Shown here piece by piece: positions 23,453 through 35,272 of a stretch of DNA of 64,000 nucleotides. This stretch comes from Sequoia sempervirens (Eukaryota > Streptophyta > Pinopsida > Cupressales > Cupressaceae): contig VDFB02321305.1 in NCBI GenBank assembly GCA_007258455.2, positions 1-64,000 of the forward strand. Direction: 5' to 3'. The position numbers and the translations under genes are program-made. Every line of letters starts with the position of its first letter. The first letter of the stretch is position 1. The notes beneath the pieces were generated by a model. It did no database searches. It was given only the letters and a program-made list of their open reading frames with translations, and was not told the DNA's origin.

Positions 23453-26400
23453 ATGGTTAGGACAAGAACTAATATGGGGGAAAGTCAGGAAGTAGGGCAA
23501 GGCGCTGAAAATGTCAAACCCAAATTGGAACGTATTCTAGCTGTCATGGATGAGACTAGAGCAAGAATAGAAAACCTTGAACAAGAAGTAAAGGGAAAGG
23601 AAAGAGTGAATCTAGAAGTCCCAAACGATGAAGACGAAGAAATACCCAACAATGAAGAAGAAGGAGAAGATTCCCACAATCATACTAAACCTAGTGATCA
23701 AGAGACTGATAGGTCACAAAAATATTTTGAGGGGACCAAAAGGAAGCATTTGGAAAATGAGTTGTCCCATGACATGAGGAAAATCACGCCACCAAAATTT
23801 GAAGGTAGCGCTACTGGAGATGTGGCAAAAGCGTGGCTTACAGAAATGGAGAAATATTTTGAAATCAGAAATTACTCTGGGGTCACCAAAGTTGTATGTG
23901 GAGCATTTAAATTGGTGGGTGAAGCATCCAACTAGTGGATGAGTAAGAAAATGGAGCTTGGACTTAGTTCCCTAAGCCTCACTTGGAGAAAATTTACAGA
24001 GAATTTCCAAAAGAGATGGTTGCCCCGACTCTTTTATGATCAAAAGCTCATTGATTTCCAAAACCTAAGGCAAGGCGACTCTTTAGTGAATGACTACTGG
24101 GAAAAGTTCACTCGACTCCTTAAGTACGTACCCATGTATCAGAAGGATGAACACTTTCTTATAAGAAAGTTAATCATGGGTTTAAATGTACAAATAGGTG
24201 ATGAGGTAGATGTACACGGTCCAACAACAATGGATTTGGTGTATGAGAAGGCAATTAAGCATGAACAAAGGCTTAAGTATATCTCCAACTACCGAGAGAG
24301 GAATAAAAAGAAGTATAGATGGACACAAAATAATTAAGCTCTAAGAAAGCCTAATGAAGGATCAAGTTTTCAGAAGAAATGGGATAAGGGATCCTAGGGT
24401 AATGAATCAAGGGAAGATTGAAGAGGAAATAACAAGTTAAACAACAATGTTGGTGGAAATGAAAGTAATTCTGGAAGACCTATGAAAAGGAGGGGACCTG
24501 TGAAGGGATGTTTTACATGTGGTGGGGACCATTACACAAGTAATTTCCCAAGAAAACCTTCTGGGACACAACCACATGGTACTTCTCTTCCTCAAAAAGT
24601 TGTGTTCCAATAAAGGATTCATGTTGTTGTGGATAATCGACAAGCGGAATACCAGATAACTCTAGTAGAAGTTTCAAGTATTATATCTGGAATTCCCATT
24701 TCAATTTTAATAGATACTGGTGCCATTGAAAATTTTATTTCTCCTATAATAGAAATTTAAATGTCTAGAAAAGATGGTTACATGGAACAATCTTGGGTTG
24801 TAGAATATACTAACCAATAAAGAGTTGAGGTAAGTCAATGTCTATTCGAAGCAAGATTTGAACTTCCAAGTTTCTCAATGGAAGTGAATCTGTACGTAGC
24901 TCCCTTAGGGTCTTATGATGTCATCTTAGGAATGAACTGGTTATGGATACATAGGGCCAAGGTAGATTGTCATTTGAAAATAGTTGAATGTTTAGATGAT
25001 CTAGGTAACTGGGTGTCAATGCAAGGGATGCCAAGAGAGGTTAAGTTACAACAAATATCTGTTGTGCAAATGCATAGAGCAAAGAAGAAAGGTTGCCAAC
25101 TCTTTGCAGTAAAAATGGAGAAGCTTAAAGAAGGTAAGGAATTCATCTCTCAAGATGATATAATATTTTATGGACCTCAATACTTTCAAGATGTCAAGGA
25201 AGGTGAAGTATTTGAATCTAGAAAATTATATATGGAAAAGTATCTTATCTTATAGAAATTTGAGGATGTATTTTAAGAAGAATTACCTGGATTACCCCCA
25301 AAGAGGATATTTGATTTCTCTATCAACATAGTACCAGGGTTAGAGCCTATATCGAAAGTACCTTATAGGATGACCATAACTAAACTAATGGAATTAAAGG
25401 AACAACTAGAAGAGTTGTTGTCTAAAGGTTTGATAAGACCCAGTGTTTTACCCTGGCGAGCACCAATAATCTTTGTTAAGAAGAAAGATGGTAAACTGTG
25501 CTTATGTATTGATTATCGATTGCTTAACAAAGTAACGATTAAGAACAAGTATTCATTGCCACACATAGATGATCTCTTTCATCAAATGTGAGGAGTGGCA
25601 ATATTCTCAAAGATTGATTTATGTTCTAGATATCATCAACTTAGAATCAAGGATGAGGATATATTCAAAACTGCTTTCAAAACTAGATACAAACAATATG
25701 AGTTCATGGTCTTACCTTTTGGGTTGACGAATGCACCTGCAACATTCATGAACCTAATGAACAATGTATTTAGGGACTATTTGGATATATTTGTGTTAGT
25801 CTTCTTGGATGACATCTTAATCTACTCCAAGAATGAAGAAGAACATCTCAAGCATTTAGAGATCACACTTTAGAGACTAAGAGAGCATAAGTTATATGGA
25901 AAACTCTCCAAGTGTACCTTATTCTAGAAGAAAGTACAATATTTGGGTCACATCATTTCAGCTGAAGGGATTTCGGTTGATCCAACTAAGATTAAAGCGA
26001 TACTAGAATGGCCAGTGCCCAAGAATGTTCTGAAAGTTAGAATTTTTATGGGATTAGCTAGATATTACCGTAAGTTTTCAGAGAAATTTTCAGGGATAGC
26101 TTTTCCTATCATGTCATTGCAAAGAAAGGGAAAAAAAATGAGCGGTATGAGAAGTGTCAAGCAACCTTTGACCAACTTAAGGTAAAGTTTACCACAACAC
26201 CAATACTAAAGGTACCAAATTTAGATGGTAACTTTGTATTTATTACAGATGCATCTAGGGAAGGATTGGGTGGTGTATTAATGCAAGGCGGGCAAGTCAT
26301 AGCCTATTAGACTAGGAAGTTGAAACCCTATGAACAAAATTATGCTTCACATGATTTAGAGTTAGTAGCAGTGGTTCATGCTTTACAAATGTGGAGGCAT

Positions 26401-28062
26401 TATCTATTGGGAAAACCATTTGAACTCAAAACTGATCACTATGGTCTTAAGTATTTGTTTACTCAACCTAATATTAATGCAATACAGAGAAGATGGTTAG
26501 AGTTCATATCTAATTATGATTTCAATATCAGTTATATCAAGGGAAAAGAGAATCGGGTTGTGGGTGCCTTAAGTCATAGGAGACATATGTCCTCGATGGA
26601 ATCAAACCAAATCAAATTTAAGAGTCAAGTGTTGCAAGAATCTAAGGGTGATGAGTTCTATGAACAAGTCAAGCAAGTACTCGCGGATGATCAACAAGAC
26701 CGAAAGTATGAAGGATATCACCTTGAACCTAGTGGATTGTTAAGATTTAAAGAGAGAATTTGTGCACCTAATTCTGGGGACTTGAGGGACATGGCATGGA
26801 AAGAAGTTCATAATGCACCATATTCGGGACATCCGGGTGTAACCAAGATGTCGATGTTAAGCCATTATATTTTTGGAAGGGTATGAAAAGGAGACACAAC
26901 GAGATTTGTAGCAAGTTGCTTATAGTGTCAAAGAGTAAAGGTAGTGCATCATCATCTTGTAGGTCTATTATATCCACATGAAGTTCCATAAATTAAGTGG
27001 CAAGTCATTAGCATGGATTTTGTGCAAGGTCTCCCTCTATCTAGGAACAAGCACAATGCCATTTTGGTAGTGGCTAACAAGTTGGCAAAAGTAGCTCACT
27101 TCATACCAACAAATCTAACTGATGGAGCTCCTATAATAGCTCAAAAATTTGTGTAAGAGATATTTAGATTGCATGGGATTTTTTAAAAGATCATTTTAGA
27201 TAGGGATTCTCACATAACATCTATGTTTTGGAAAACCCTATTTTTAGCACCTGGAACGAAATTTAATATAAGCTTTAGTTATCATCCGAAAACAGATGGG
27301 ATAACTGAAAGGGTATTTCCAAGTATTGGAACACCTACTAATTGCATGGATCAATAATACAAGTGGGAGGAATACCTAACTTTGGTAGAGTTTACATATA
27401 ATAACTCCTATGATTCTGCAATCAAGATGGCTCCATTTGAAGCATTATATGGTAGGAAGTGTCAAACTCCTATTAGCTGGGAAAAGTTGGGAGATAGGAT
27501 AAGCCTTGGGCCTGAGATGTTATCAAAAATGGAGGAACAAGTTGGAATCATTAAGTAAAGATTAGCAGAAGCTAATGATAGGCAGAAAAGTTATGTAGAT
27601 TATAAGAGGGTGCTTAGGAATTTCATAGTAGGGGATAGAGTTTTATTGAGAGTTAAACCTCACAAAATTTCTATTAAGTTTGGAAAGACATCAAAACTAG
27701 CTCCACGTTATGTTGGACCTTTTGAGGTTCTTGAGGAATTCAACCCTGTTGCATATAGGATTACCCTACCAATAGCTCTTGCTAGGATGCATAACGTCTT
27801 TCATGTCTTATATCTCAAGAAGTATATACCAGGAAATAACCATGTTATTGATTGGAATGCTTTACAGGTGTAGGATCCAGGGGTGGTAACAATTGAGCCG
27901 CTCAAGGTGCTCATAACACATAAGCTTCACTTACGTAACCCAAAGGTTCTGCTATGCAAGGTTCAGTGGGATCAATATGCAGAAGACTCTACCACATGGG
28001 AAGGCTATCATGAGATGAAACTGAAGTTTCCACAAGTCTTGCAAGAATTTGAAAATTCTTGA
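23453..28062 (+). pseudogene. gag-pol: TE3 Gag-Pol polyprotein, broken
   Basis: The start is the ATG of MVRTRTN, shared with TE2. One frame covers Gag (coiled N-terminus; ITPPKFEGSATGDVAKAWL core), zinc knuckle CFTCGGDH (24,509; last Cys lost), protease LIDTGA (24,705) with VILGMNWL, and RT with FLDD (25,802-25,813). After a frameshift near 26,150 come RNase H (ITDAS, 26,245) and integrase with HHCC remnants and D (27,016), D (27,199-27,201) and E (27,307). A chromodomain-like end follows (about 27,885-28,059, KVQWDQYAEDSTTWE). Stops at 23,933, 25,254, 25,589, 25,871, 25,928 and others, plus frameshifts, make it non-functional, although catalytic RT residues remain. The enzyme set would copy element RNA to DNA and insert it, with the chromodomain guiding it to heterochromatin. 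Confidence 0.92.
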
Positions 28063-28157
28063 AAAACTATAATGTTTTGCTTTGTTTATTTTTGTGATGT
28101 GTGCTTTATGCTATGGTTATATAAATACTTACAAAATCATCGAGAACAAGGATTCAC

Positions 28158-28167
28158 AAGGGGGGAA
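28158..28167 (+). other. TE3 polypurine tract
   Basis: AAGGGGGGAA ends two bases before the 3' LTR start TGTTACACCCC. Confidence 0.85.
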
Positions 28168-28320
28168 TATGTTACACCCCATGTGTTAGTACCTATTTTA
28201 CTATCACCTTGTTTGGTGAATTACTTCAACAAATATGAATGTGTTTATTTATGAATTCTGATGGAATATGTTGATTGAATGTTTGATTCAATTGAATTAT
28301 TTACAATTCAATAAATGAAA

Positions 28321-29569
28321 TGGTAATTTCGTAAAATTGCATCCCTTTCAATTTCACATACATTCTTGTATTCACTTTAGTGTCGACTCCCTTAGCACTT
28401 GAGCAGGCTCATTTTAGCCCTTGTATTAGCCTTTTTCCCTCTCAGGATGCTAAGGGACCCCTTTTTAGCAGCCAACCTTGCACGTCAGCTTTGCATTAAA
28501 CCTTGTACTTTTCTCGTGCCTATTATTTTGTAGCGTGATGTGTCTGGACACTAGCACAGCGCACCGACGTCCACGTGCTGCGCAAGCATTCTGTGACATT
28601 TCTACATTCAAACGACCATTTATGAGCATGTTTTCCACTTGTTAGCTTCTTTTGTCAGTGGTAACAACCCAAGATGCCTTGTAACGACTCGCAAAGCTTC
28701 TCTCCTCTCTTTAAAATGTTATCTTTTCAATCCATTTGATCTTTTGGATCTTTCTAGCTTTAGCTCCTACCTTTTCCTCTTCTCTCCTACTCTGTTGTTT
28801 TCACAACCCACTACAACAACATTCTTGCATTCTCACAGTGCCCTGCGCAACTCTCTTGGCTCTCGCAACTACCTCTCTAGCTTCCTTAAGCCTTGCAGAT
28901 GACATCTCCCTTATCTTGTGGTTGTGAGCATCCTAGGATTTCACACATCCCCTATCAATGGCATCTCTATCTCAAGATACAACTTCTCCTCCTTGAGCAA
29001 GGATTGCTTTTATCACTCCATATTTGCTTGCTTTATTCACTTTCCCTGTCTATCTGGTTGTCTGTGGAGGTAGGAACAACAAAATAGGGGTTTGACTGAG
29101 GCAAACCCCTATATAGCCCCAACATTTTTCTCTTGATCTTACATATGCAGGTAGTGAAGATATTTCATTGTTGGAGGCTTCATTACTTGGGTTGTTGTGA
29201 GTAGTTTCTATCTTTTATTCTCTTACTTTATCATTTATACTTAACCTCATTTTAGTTCTATTGCATTATGTTACCTTCCCGCATTTTGGAAGTTCTTAGC
29301 AATCTGATTGTTAATAGTCATTTAACTATTTTTTGTGATATTCTTGCTTTCTAGTCTGTATAAGACGAAAACATGCCACCTTGTCATCCTTATTTTGAAT
29401 TGTCATCCTTTGGCCGAGAACTCATTAGTTTGTCCAAAAAACCTTTGTGACCTCACTCTGATTCTAAAACTCTTACTTTATTCCTTGAGGTAGTTTAGGG
29501 CAGTTCACCCCTTGGGATTCTCTTGAGAATAAAGAGACTCATGAGTAGTGAATTCCCCTTCTCTACATT
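28321..29569 (+). repeat. TE4 5' LTR
   Basis: About 1,249 bp, TG...CA, matching 33,312-34,559 in order, with many substitutions and short indels. Pyrimidine-rich central part (28,690-28,900) with TCTCTCCTCTC and CTTCTCTCCTACTCT runs. Confidence 0.9.
29087..29116 (+). promoter_or_regulatory. TE4 LTR hairpin abutting a TATA box
   Basis: GGGGTTTG and CAAACCCC form a perfect 8-bp stem around a 7-base loop (29,087-29,109), directly followed by TATATAG (29,110-29,116). The 3' LTR keeps the layout near 34,062-34,091 with one stem change and TATACAG. Confidence 0.5.
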
Positions 29570-29572
29570 TTG

Positions 29573-29590
29573 GTGAACCCAACGTGAACA
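29573..29590 (+). other. TE4 primer-binding site
   Basis: TGGTGAACCCAACGTGAA starts three bases after the LTR end. It is neither the Met type nor the TE1 sequence; the tRNA is not named. Confidence 0.55.
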
Positions 29591-29879
29591 CCCCTTTATA
29601 AAAAAAGGAGGAAAAATCAAAGATTTATCCTTCCCCCAAAAAAATTATGGGTGCTGCCCCCAACCCTATTCCATGTTGTTAATAACAATATACGCCGACC
29701 TTCAGCCGACTTGTTTATATCTCTATTTCAAAATGTAATTTCTATATTTCTTCTTTCTATCTCTTTCCAACTTTGTTAAGAAACTTCAAGAAGTTCTCTT
29801 ACAAGCATGTGAAAGTGAGTTCTTTTCTCCTTTCTTATTATTCTTTGTTGATCCCTCTCTTGAAATTCCTTCGAAGGAT

Positions 29880-32045
29880 ATTTTGGCGCGAGAGGATGAA
29901 ATTATTGACACTTTTCTTAACGTTACGCTACCTTTGCTTTATTCCAATGCACTCTGTTCTGGAAATGATGCATTAGGGAATGATGAAGTTCCTCTCACAT
30001 TAGATCCTCAAGGGATGGATGTTGAGCAATATTCTTCAAATGATTCCTCTATAAGTTGTAAGGAATCCATAAATATGATTTGTCTTTGTCGCCCCTCAAA
30101 GGCCTAAGAGACCTGTTATTTATTTGACTTTGTCTAGTTCTTCTCCTAAAAGGATTTATTCTATTAATGGTGTTCCATATGATAGTGATTCTCCTAATAT
30201 TTCTAAGGCTCCCTCTTATAGAGCGATAGCCCATACTTATAACACTAGAAAGAATAAACAAAATGTTAATCAATTTACTTCTTTACCACCTTCTCAACCA
30301 AGTCTTTCTTTAGCACCTAAACCTACAACTAAAGCACCTACCTGGTGATTACAATCTTGTAGAGAAACTTTGTGTTACTCTAGCTAAGATATCACTATGG
30401 GACTTGCTTCTGTCTGCTCTAGTTTATCAAGGTATGCTTCAGGGAGCTTTTCAAAAGATTCTCTTGTCTTCTTCCACTAGGCCAACGGATGGTAATGTGT
30501 TGATAGCTCATATTCGTGCAGATTCGCAGAATATTATGTTCTATCCATAGGAACTCCTACCTCTGGAAGCACAAAAGCAAGTAGACCCTCTAATGACTAT
30601 AGTTAACATTAGTAATATTGGCATTAGACATACTCTCATTAACTCTGGTTCAGCGCTCAATGTATGTAGCATTGATCTATTGCCTAAGATTAATATTGAT
30701 TCATCTTCTCTTAATGCTTCTTCTATTGTCATTTGTGGGTCCGATAATGGTGGTTGATAGGCTCTAGGCACAATAGTCTTGCCTTTGAGGTTGGGACCCA
30801 TCACTGTACCCACCCTTGTATATGTTATGTCAAAAAAATTACCATATAACCTCCTTCTTGGTAGACCATGGATTCATGCTATGGGTGCATTCCCATCTAC
30901 CTTGCATAAATTTATTAATTTAATTTGTAATAATCAAGTAGTCATAGCCAGGGCTTACCTTGAGGCCATACACCTGTGTGAGATGGCAATTTCCAATCAA
31001 GCTTTAGTTGTGCCTACTCTTATCCCTTCAGTGTCTTCTCATGCGTTGATGTCTACTCCAATGGTACCTGTTATAAAGAATTCCCTTGAGATAGATGTCC
31101 TTGAAGAAGATCCTTCTGCAGCGAGAAATCCTAAGTCTACCTCTTCTCAAGGAAATGCATGTCTCGGTGATGATTGGGGTTCTTTAGAATTTATAGAATC
31201 CTTCATTAGAGAATATAAAGTTGACCCGATCCACTTAAACCTTCTGATAACATCATCCAAAACCACTATTAAAGATGATTACTCTTTTGTATCATGAGAT
31301 AATGTGAACAACAGTTGTAATGTCCTTAATGTCGATCCTCCTCCTTCTGAGGAAGATGATTGCACCTCTATTAAAGAGGCTAATGCTAGAAATATTGCCA
31401 AGAAGGTTGATGGTGATCTTGTAGAAGAGTGTGATCCCCATTGCTGGAATAATGCTCTCTACGAGGATCCTCCTCCTTCTCAAGATTTGAAGACATGCTA
31501 CAACCCTGGATACAAACTTGCCTCTAAATATGGGTATGGGCGTAAAGGTTGTGGGTGCAATGACCAAGGCATCCAGGTCCCTATAGAGTGTGCACATCAC
31601 AAGTGTAATTTGGGGCTTGGTTGCTTGAATGAACAATCCAAATGGAAACCACGGTTGAATGGTGACATGATTTCCACTCGACCTCATTCTTGTGGGTTGA
31701 TTCATCCTCAATTATCTGTTGTCTTCGTGTCTTCTTCTTGTGAGCAGTCAAATCTTCCTCCAAAAGAGAAAGGTTTTTCTTCTTGATCCTTATCCTCTAT
31801 CGAAGCAAGAGCATATTTTGTTGAGGCTTGTTAAAGTCCACTTAATTACTCTTCCTCCTCCTACACATGAGAAATTTCATAAGCATGATAAATCAAAACA
31901 TTATTTCTTTGCATACCATCGAGTGTTTGGCCATTCCACTAGTGAATGTAAGGCATTGAAGGATAAAATACAACAACTTCATGATCCTAGTGCCATCACT
32001 GTTTTGTTTGTTGATGCATCTGTTTCTTCTTCAAATGATAAGTGA
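29880..32045 (+). pseudogene. TE4 Gag/protease region, broken
   Basis: Pieces in several frames. 29,883-30,107 is acidic and unidentified. 30,355-30,540 has KISLWDLLLSALVYQGMLQG, like the conserved block just before protease in Tat/Ogre elements. 30,600-30,960 is a retropepsin-like domain with a degenerate active site LINSGSALNV (normally DSG; Asp to Asn) and LLLGRPWIHAMGAFPSTLHK. A G-patch-like KYGYGRKGCGCNDQGI follows (about 31,527-31,574), and then YFFAYHRVFGHSTSEC with LKDKIQQL (about 31,900-31,980), a zinc-knuckle-like motif with its first Cys missing. Protease would process the polyprotein; here its active site is lost. It could not have supplied RT. Confidence 0.75.
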
Positions 32046-33296
32046 TATTTAGGTCTACCTCTATCCTATATGTTCTAAGTATTTTGCATGGTTCTCCTCC
32101 CCTGTACGTTGGGGGTAGTGATAACTTGTTCTAGAGATGTGTGTCCTTCTTAAGGACCCCCTCTCTTCTCTATGTCTTTCAAATGAAGCATCGCTTGAGT
32201 GGACCCCTTTTCTTTTGAAGGGTTCCTGAGGGAGCCCCCTTTGAAAGTTTGTTCTCTTAAACGAATTCATTAGCATCTAGCTTGGGGGTAGCCTGACTAG
32301 ACCTATATTCTTTGTGACTATCTTGCAACATAGCTTGTAGCAGCCATAGGCTTCTCTGGTTAGTCTTGCTTTGCATGATCGAGAACTTGTAGAGATTCTT
32401 TGCATCAAGCTTGCCTAACATGTTTAGTCTGTGGATTAACCTGTTGCTTTGCAGGTGCACCTGTGAAGCTGCTTTTCAATCAACCTTGCAGGACTGAGCA
32501 CCTATGAGGACCAATCAAACTCTGCGGAGCCTTTCACATTGGGCTTCCCTCAGGAGAGAGTACCTAGGGTACCCTCTTTGTAAGTCCAAGGACCTGTAAA
32601 GCGCTTGCATCCTACGAGATCTTTTTGTTCAACTTTTTAGGAGAGAGTACCTATAGAGTCTTTTGTTCTCCTTTCTATAGGTCTGAGGGCCTATGGTGCA
32701 TTTGGTCAACCCTCCCCAGGAGAGAGTACCTATGGAGCCATCTCTCTTGGAATTTTGATTCCTTTCTAGCTCTTAAATTCTCTTCTCAAACTGTATATAA
32801 CGGATTGAAGATCTGCATCTTCTTTATCCTAGGTATATGCTTCTTTCTCTCTTCGACATTGGTTTCTTCCCTATCTTTTGTATGTATTCTTCTCTTGAAG
32901 CAATTGATCCTTACATTCTTCTCTTCGTTTAAGAATTCTTCTACGTGCATTATTTCTTAATTTGGGGATGACCCATAGTACTGAGACAACCTTTTACATC
33001 GAGGTGTCTTTCCCTTTGCTGAGTCAAATCCTTTAGTTTGTTGTGTGCCTTTGTGTTTATGTGTTTTTATATGTTCTAACCCTATGATGTAATGGATTTT
33101 TACATTTAACATTTTTGTCTTGTGCAAGTCTTTCTTGTCTAATGCATTTGTTTTGTAGCTCTTCAGTCTAGGGGCATGCTTCCTTGGTTCGAAGAGTTAT
33201 CTACTTCCTCTACAGTATCCTTTTGGCATCATGATGTTATTTATGTTTAGTATATTTTCTTTAGCGTGCATATTAGTGTAGGTTCATATGCCCGCT
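32046..33296. other. TE4 3' interior without a gene
   Basis: No coding domain seen. Contains four variants of a GGAGAGAGTACCTA phrase (32,551, 32,640, 32,719 and a weaker one) and other short repeats typical of Tat-element 3' regions where RT to integrase should have been. Confidence 0.6.
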
Positions 33297-33311
33297 AAAG
33301 TGGGGGGAAAA
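33297..33311 (+). other. TE4 polypurine tract
   Basis: AAAGTGGGGGGAAAA lies directly against the 3' LTR start. Confidence 0.85.
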
Positions 33312-34559
33312 TGTAATGTCATAAAATTGCACCCCTTGCAATTTCACATACATTCTTGTATTCACTTTAGTGTCCACTCCCTCAACACTTGTGTAGGCTC
33401 ATTTTAGCCCTTGCATTAGCCTTTTTCCCTCTCAGGATGCTCAGGGACCCCTTTTAAACAGTCACCCTTGCGCATCAACTTTGTATTAAACCTTTTACTT
33501 TTCTCGTGCTTATCATTTTGTAGCATGATGTGTCTAGACACTAGTGTGTCGCGCTAGTGTCCTATGACATTTCTATGTTCAATTGGTTGTTTCAGAGCAT
33601 GTTAACCACTTGTTAGCTTCTTTTGTTGGTGGTAACAGCCCAGGATGCCTTGTAATGGCTCGTAAAGCTTCTCTCCTCTCTTTAAAATGTTATATTTTCA
33701 ATCTATTTGGTCTTCTCGATCTTTCTAGCTTTGGTTCCTGAATTTTCCTCTTCTCTCCTACTCTTTTGCTTTCACAACCCACTACAACAAAATTCTTGTG
33801 TTCTCACAGCGCCCTCTGCAACTCTCTTGGCTCTCACAACTACCTCTCTCTTTGGCTTCCTTAAGCCTTGCAAATGACATTTCCCTTATCTTGTGTTTGT
33901 GAGCATCCTGGGATTTCACACATCCCCTATTAATGGCATCTTTATCTCGTGATACGGGTTCTCCTCCTTGAGTGGGGATTGCTTTTATCACTCTATATTT
34001 TCTTGCTTTGTTCACTTTCCCTAACTATATGGCTATCCATGGAGGTGGGAACACGAAAACGGGGGTTTGACTGAGGAAAACCCCTATACAGCCCCAACAT
34101 TTTCTCTTGATATTACATATGCAAGTAGTGAAGATATTTCATTGTTGGAGGCTTCATTACTTGGGTTGTTGTGAGTAGTTTCTATCTCTTATTCTCTTAC
34201 TTTATCATTTATACTTCACTTCATTTCAGTTATGTTGCATTATGTTACCTTCCCACATTTTGGAAGTTATTAGCAATCTAATTGTTAGTAGTCATTTAGT
34301 TGTTTTCTATGATATTCTTGCTTTCTGGTCTGTACAAGACGTCAGCGCGCCTCTAGGAATCCAGTGCACTTGTTGTTGTCCTTATTCTGTGTTGTTGTCC
34401 TTCGGTCGAGAACTCGTCAATTTGTCCAGAAAACTGTTGTGACCTCACTCTGATTCTAAAACTCTTGCTTTGTTCCTTGAGGTAGTTTAGGGTAGTTCTC
34501 CCCTTGGGATTCTCTTGAGAATGAAGAGACTCATGAGTAGTAAATCCCCCTTCTCTACA
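33312..34559 (+). repeat. TE4 3' LTR
   Basis: Starts TGTAATGTCATAAAATTGC and ends CTTCTCTACA, followed at once by TE3 LTR sequence. Confidence 0.9.
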
Positions 34560-35087
34560 AAAATATATAATGTGAATATGACATGTATGCAAAGTATATG
34601 AATACATTGATTTAGCTAACTATTGCTATGGTGAACTAAGTTGAAATGTAGGGACAAGTTCAAGCCTCTGGAAGAGAGGGGAAGTATCACTCGGGAGAAG
34701 AACTTGGTCTAGTAAACTCTAATTTAGTCTTACTAAGCATCCATACAATCATGCCCTACATGGTCTTAGTTGAGTCAAGTCAGTTGGGTAGATGGTAAGT
34801 GATCTTCAATCTAGTTGTGTACATTATATTGATTTGTGATCTTGTTTATGAATGTATGGAATGAGGTATGTGATGAGTCTTGGTGATAAATATAATTTGT
34901 CTTTGTGTGTTTATCTATATAATGATGAGATATGTGCATTTAATGTATCTATGTGTATATATGTACATGTCTTTGGTAAACTCATACATATGAGTAAATA
35001 CGTACATGAGTATACATAAGTAGACGCACCTACACATGCTCATGGAAAAATTACCCATATGCATGGGAATACTAATTGGACTAAGTC

Positions 35088-35237
35088 ACACACACACACA
35101 CACATATATGTGTGTGTGTGTGTGTACACATTCTATGTATATACATCGATTGTTGGGTTTGCATGTATGAGTGTTTTATAAAGATAATGAAATGGAATTA
35201 CATATATATGTGTGTGTGTGTGTAAGTTGATATAGAA

Positions 35238-35270
<33 letters not shown>
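35088..35270. repeat. Expanded CA/TG microsatellites forming long inverted repeats
   Basis: A (CA)n-TATA-(TG)n palindrome covers 35,088-35,126. A second TG tract (about 35,208) and CA tract (about 35,238-35,262) face each other across a short spacer. The matching place in TE3's 5' LTR (about 17,926-17,945) has only a short CA run, so the growth happened after insertion. Confidence 0.85.

Positions 35271-35272
<2 letters not shown>

Larger units (their letters stand above)
28321..34559 (+). mobile_element. TE4: Tat-like non-autonomous LTR retrotransposon
   Basis: Two LTRs of about 1.25 kb (starting TGGTAATTTCG and TGTAATGTCAT, both ending CTTCTCTACA) flank 3.7 kb. A primer site follows the first and a GTGGGGGGAAAA purine tract precedes the second. 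GAAA before and AAAA after fit a 4-5 base duplication with one change. The interior has a protease region, a G-patch-like motif and a zinc-knuckle-like motif, but no RT, RNase H or integrase. It sits in the 3' LTR of TE3 and is therefore younger than TE3. Confidence 0.88.
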
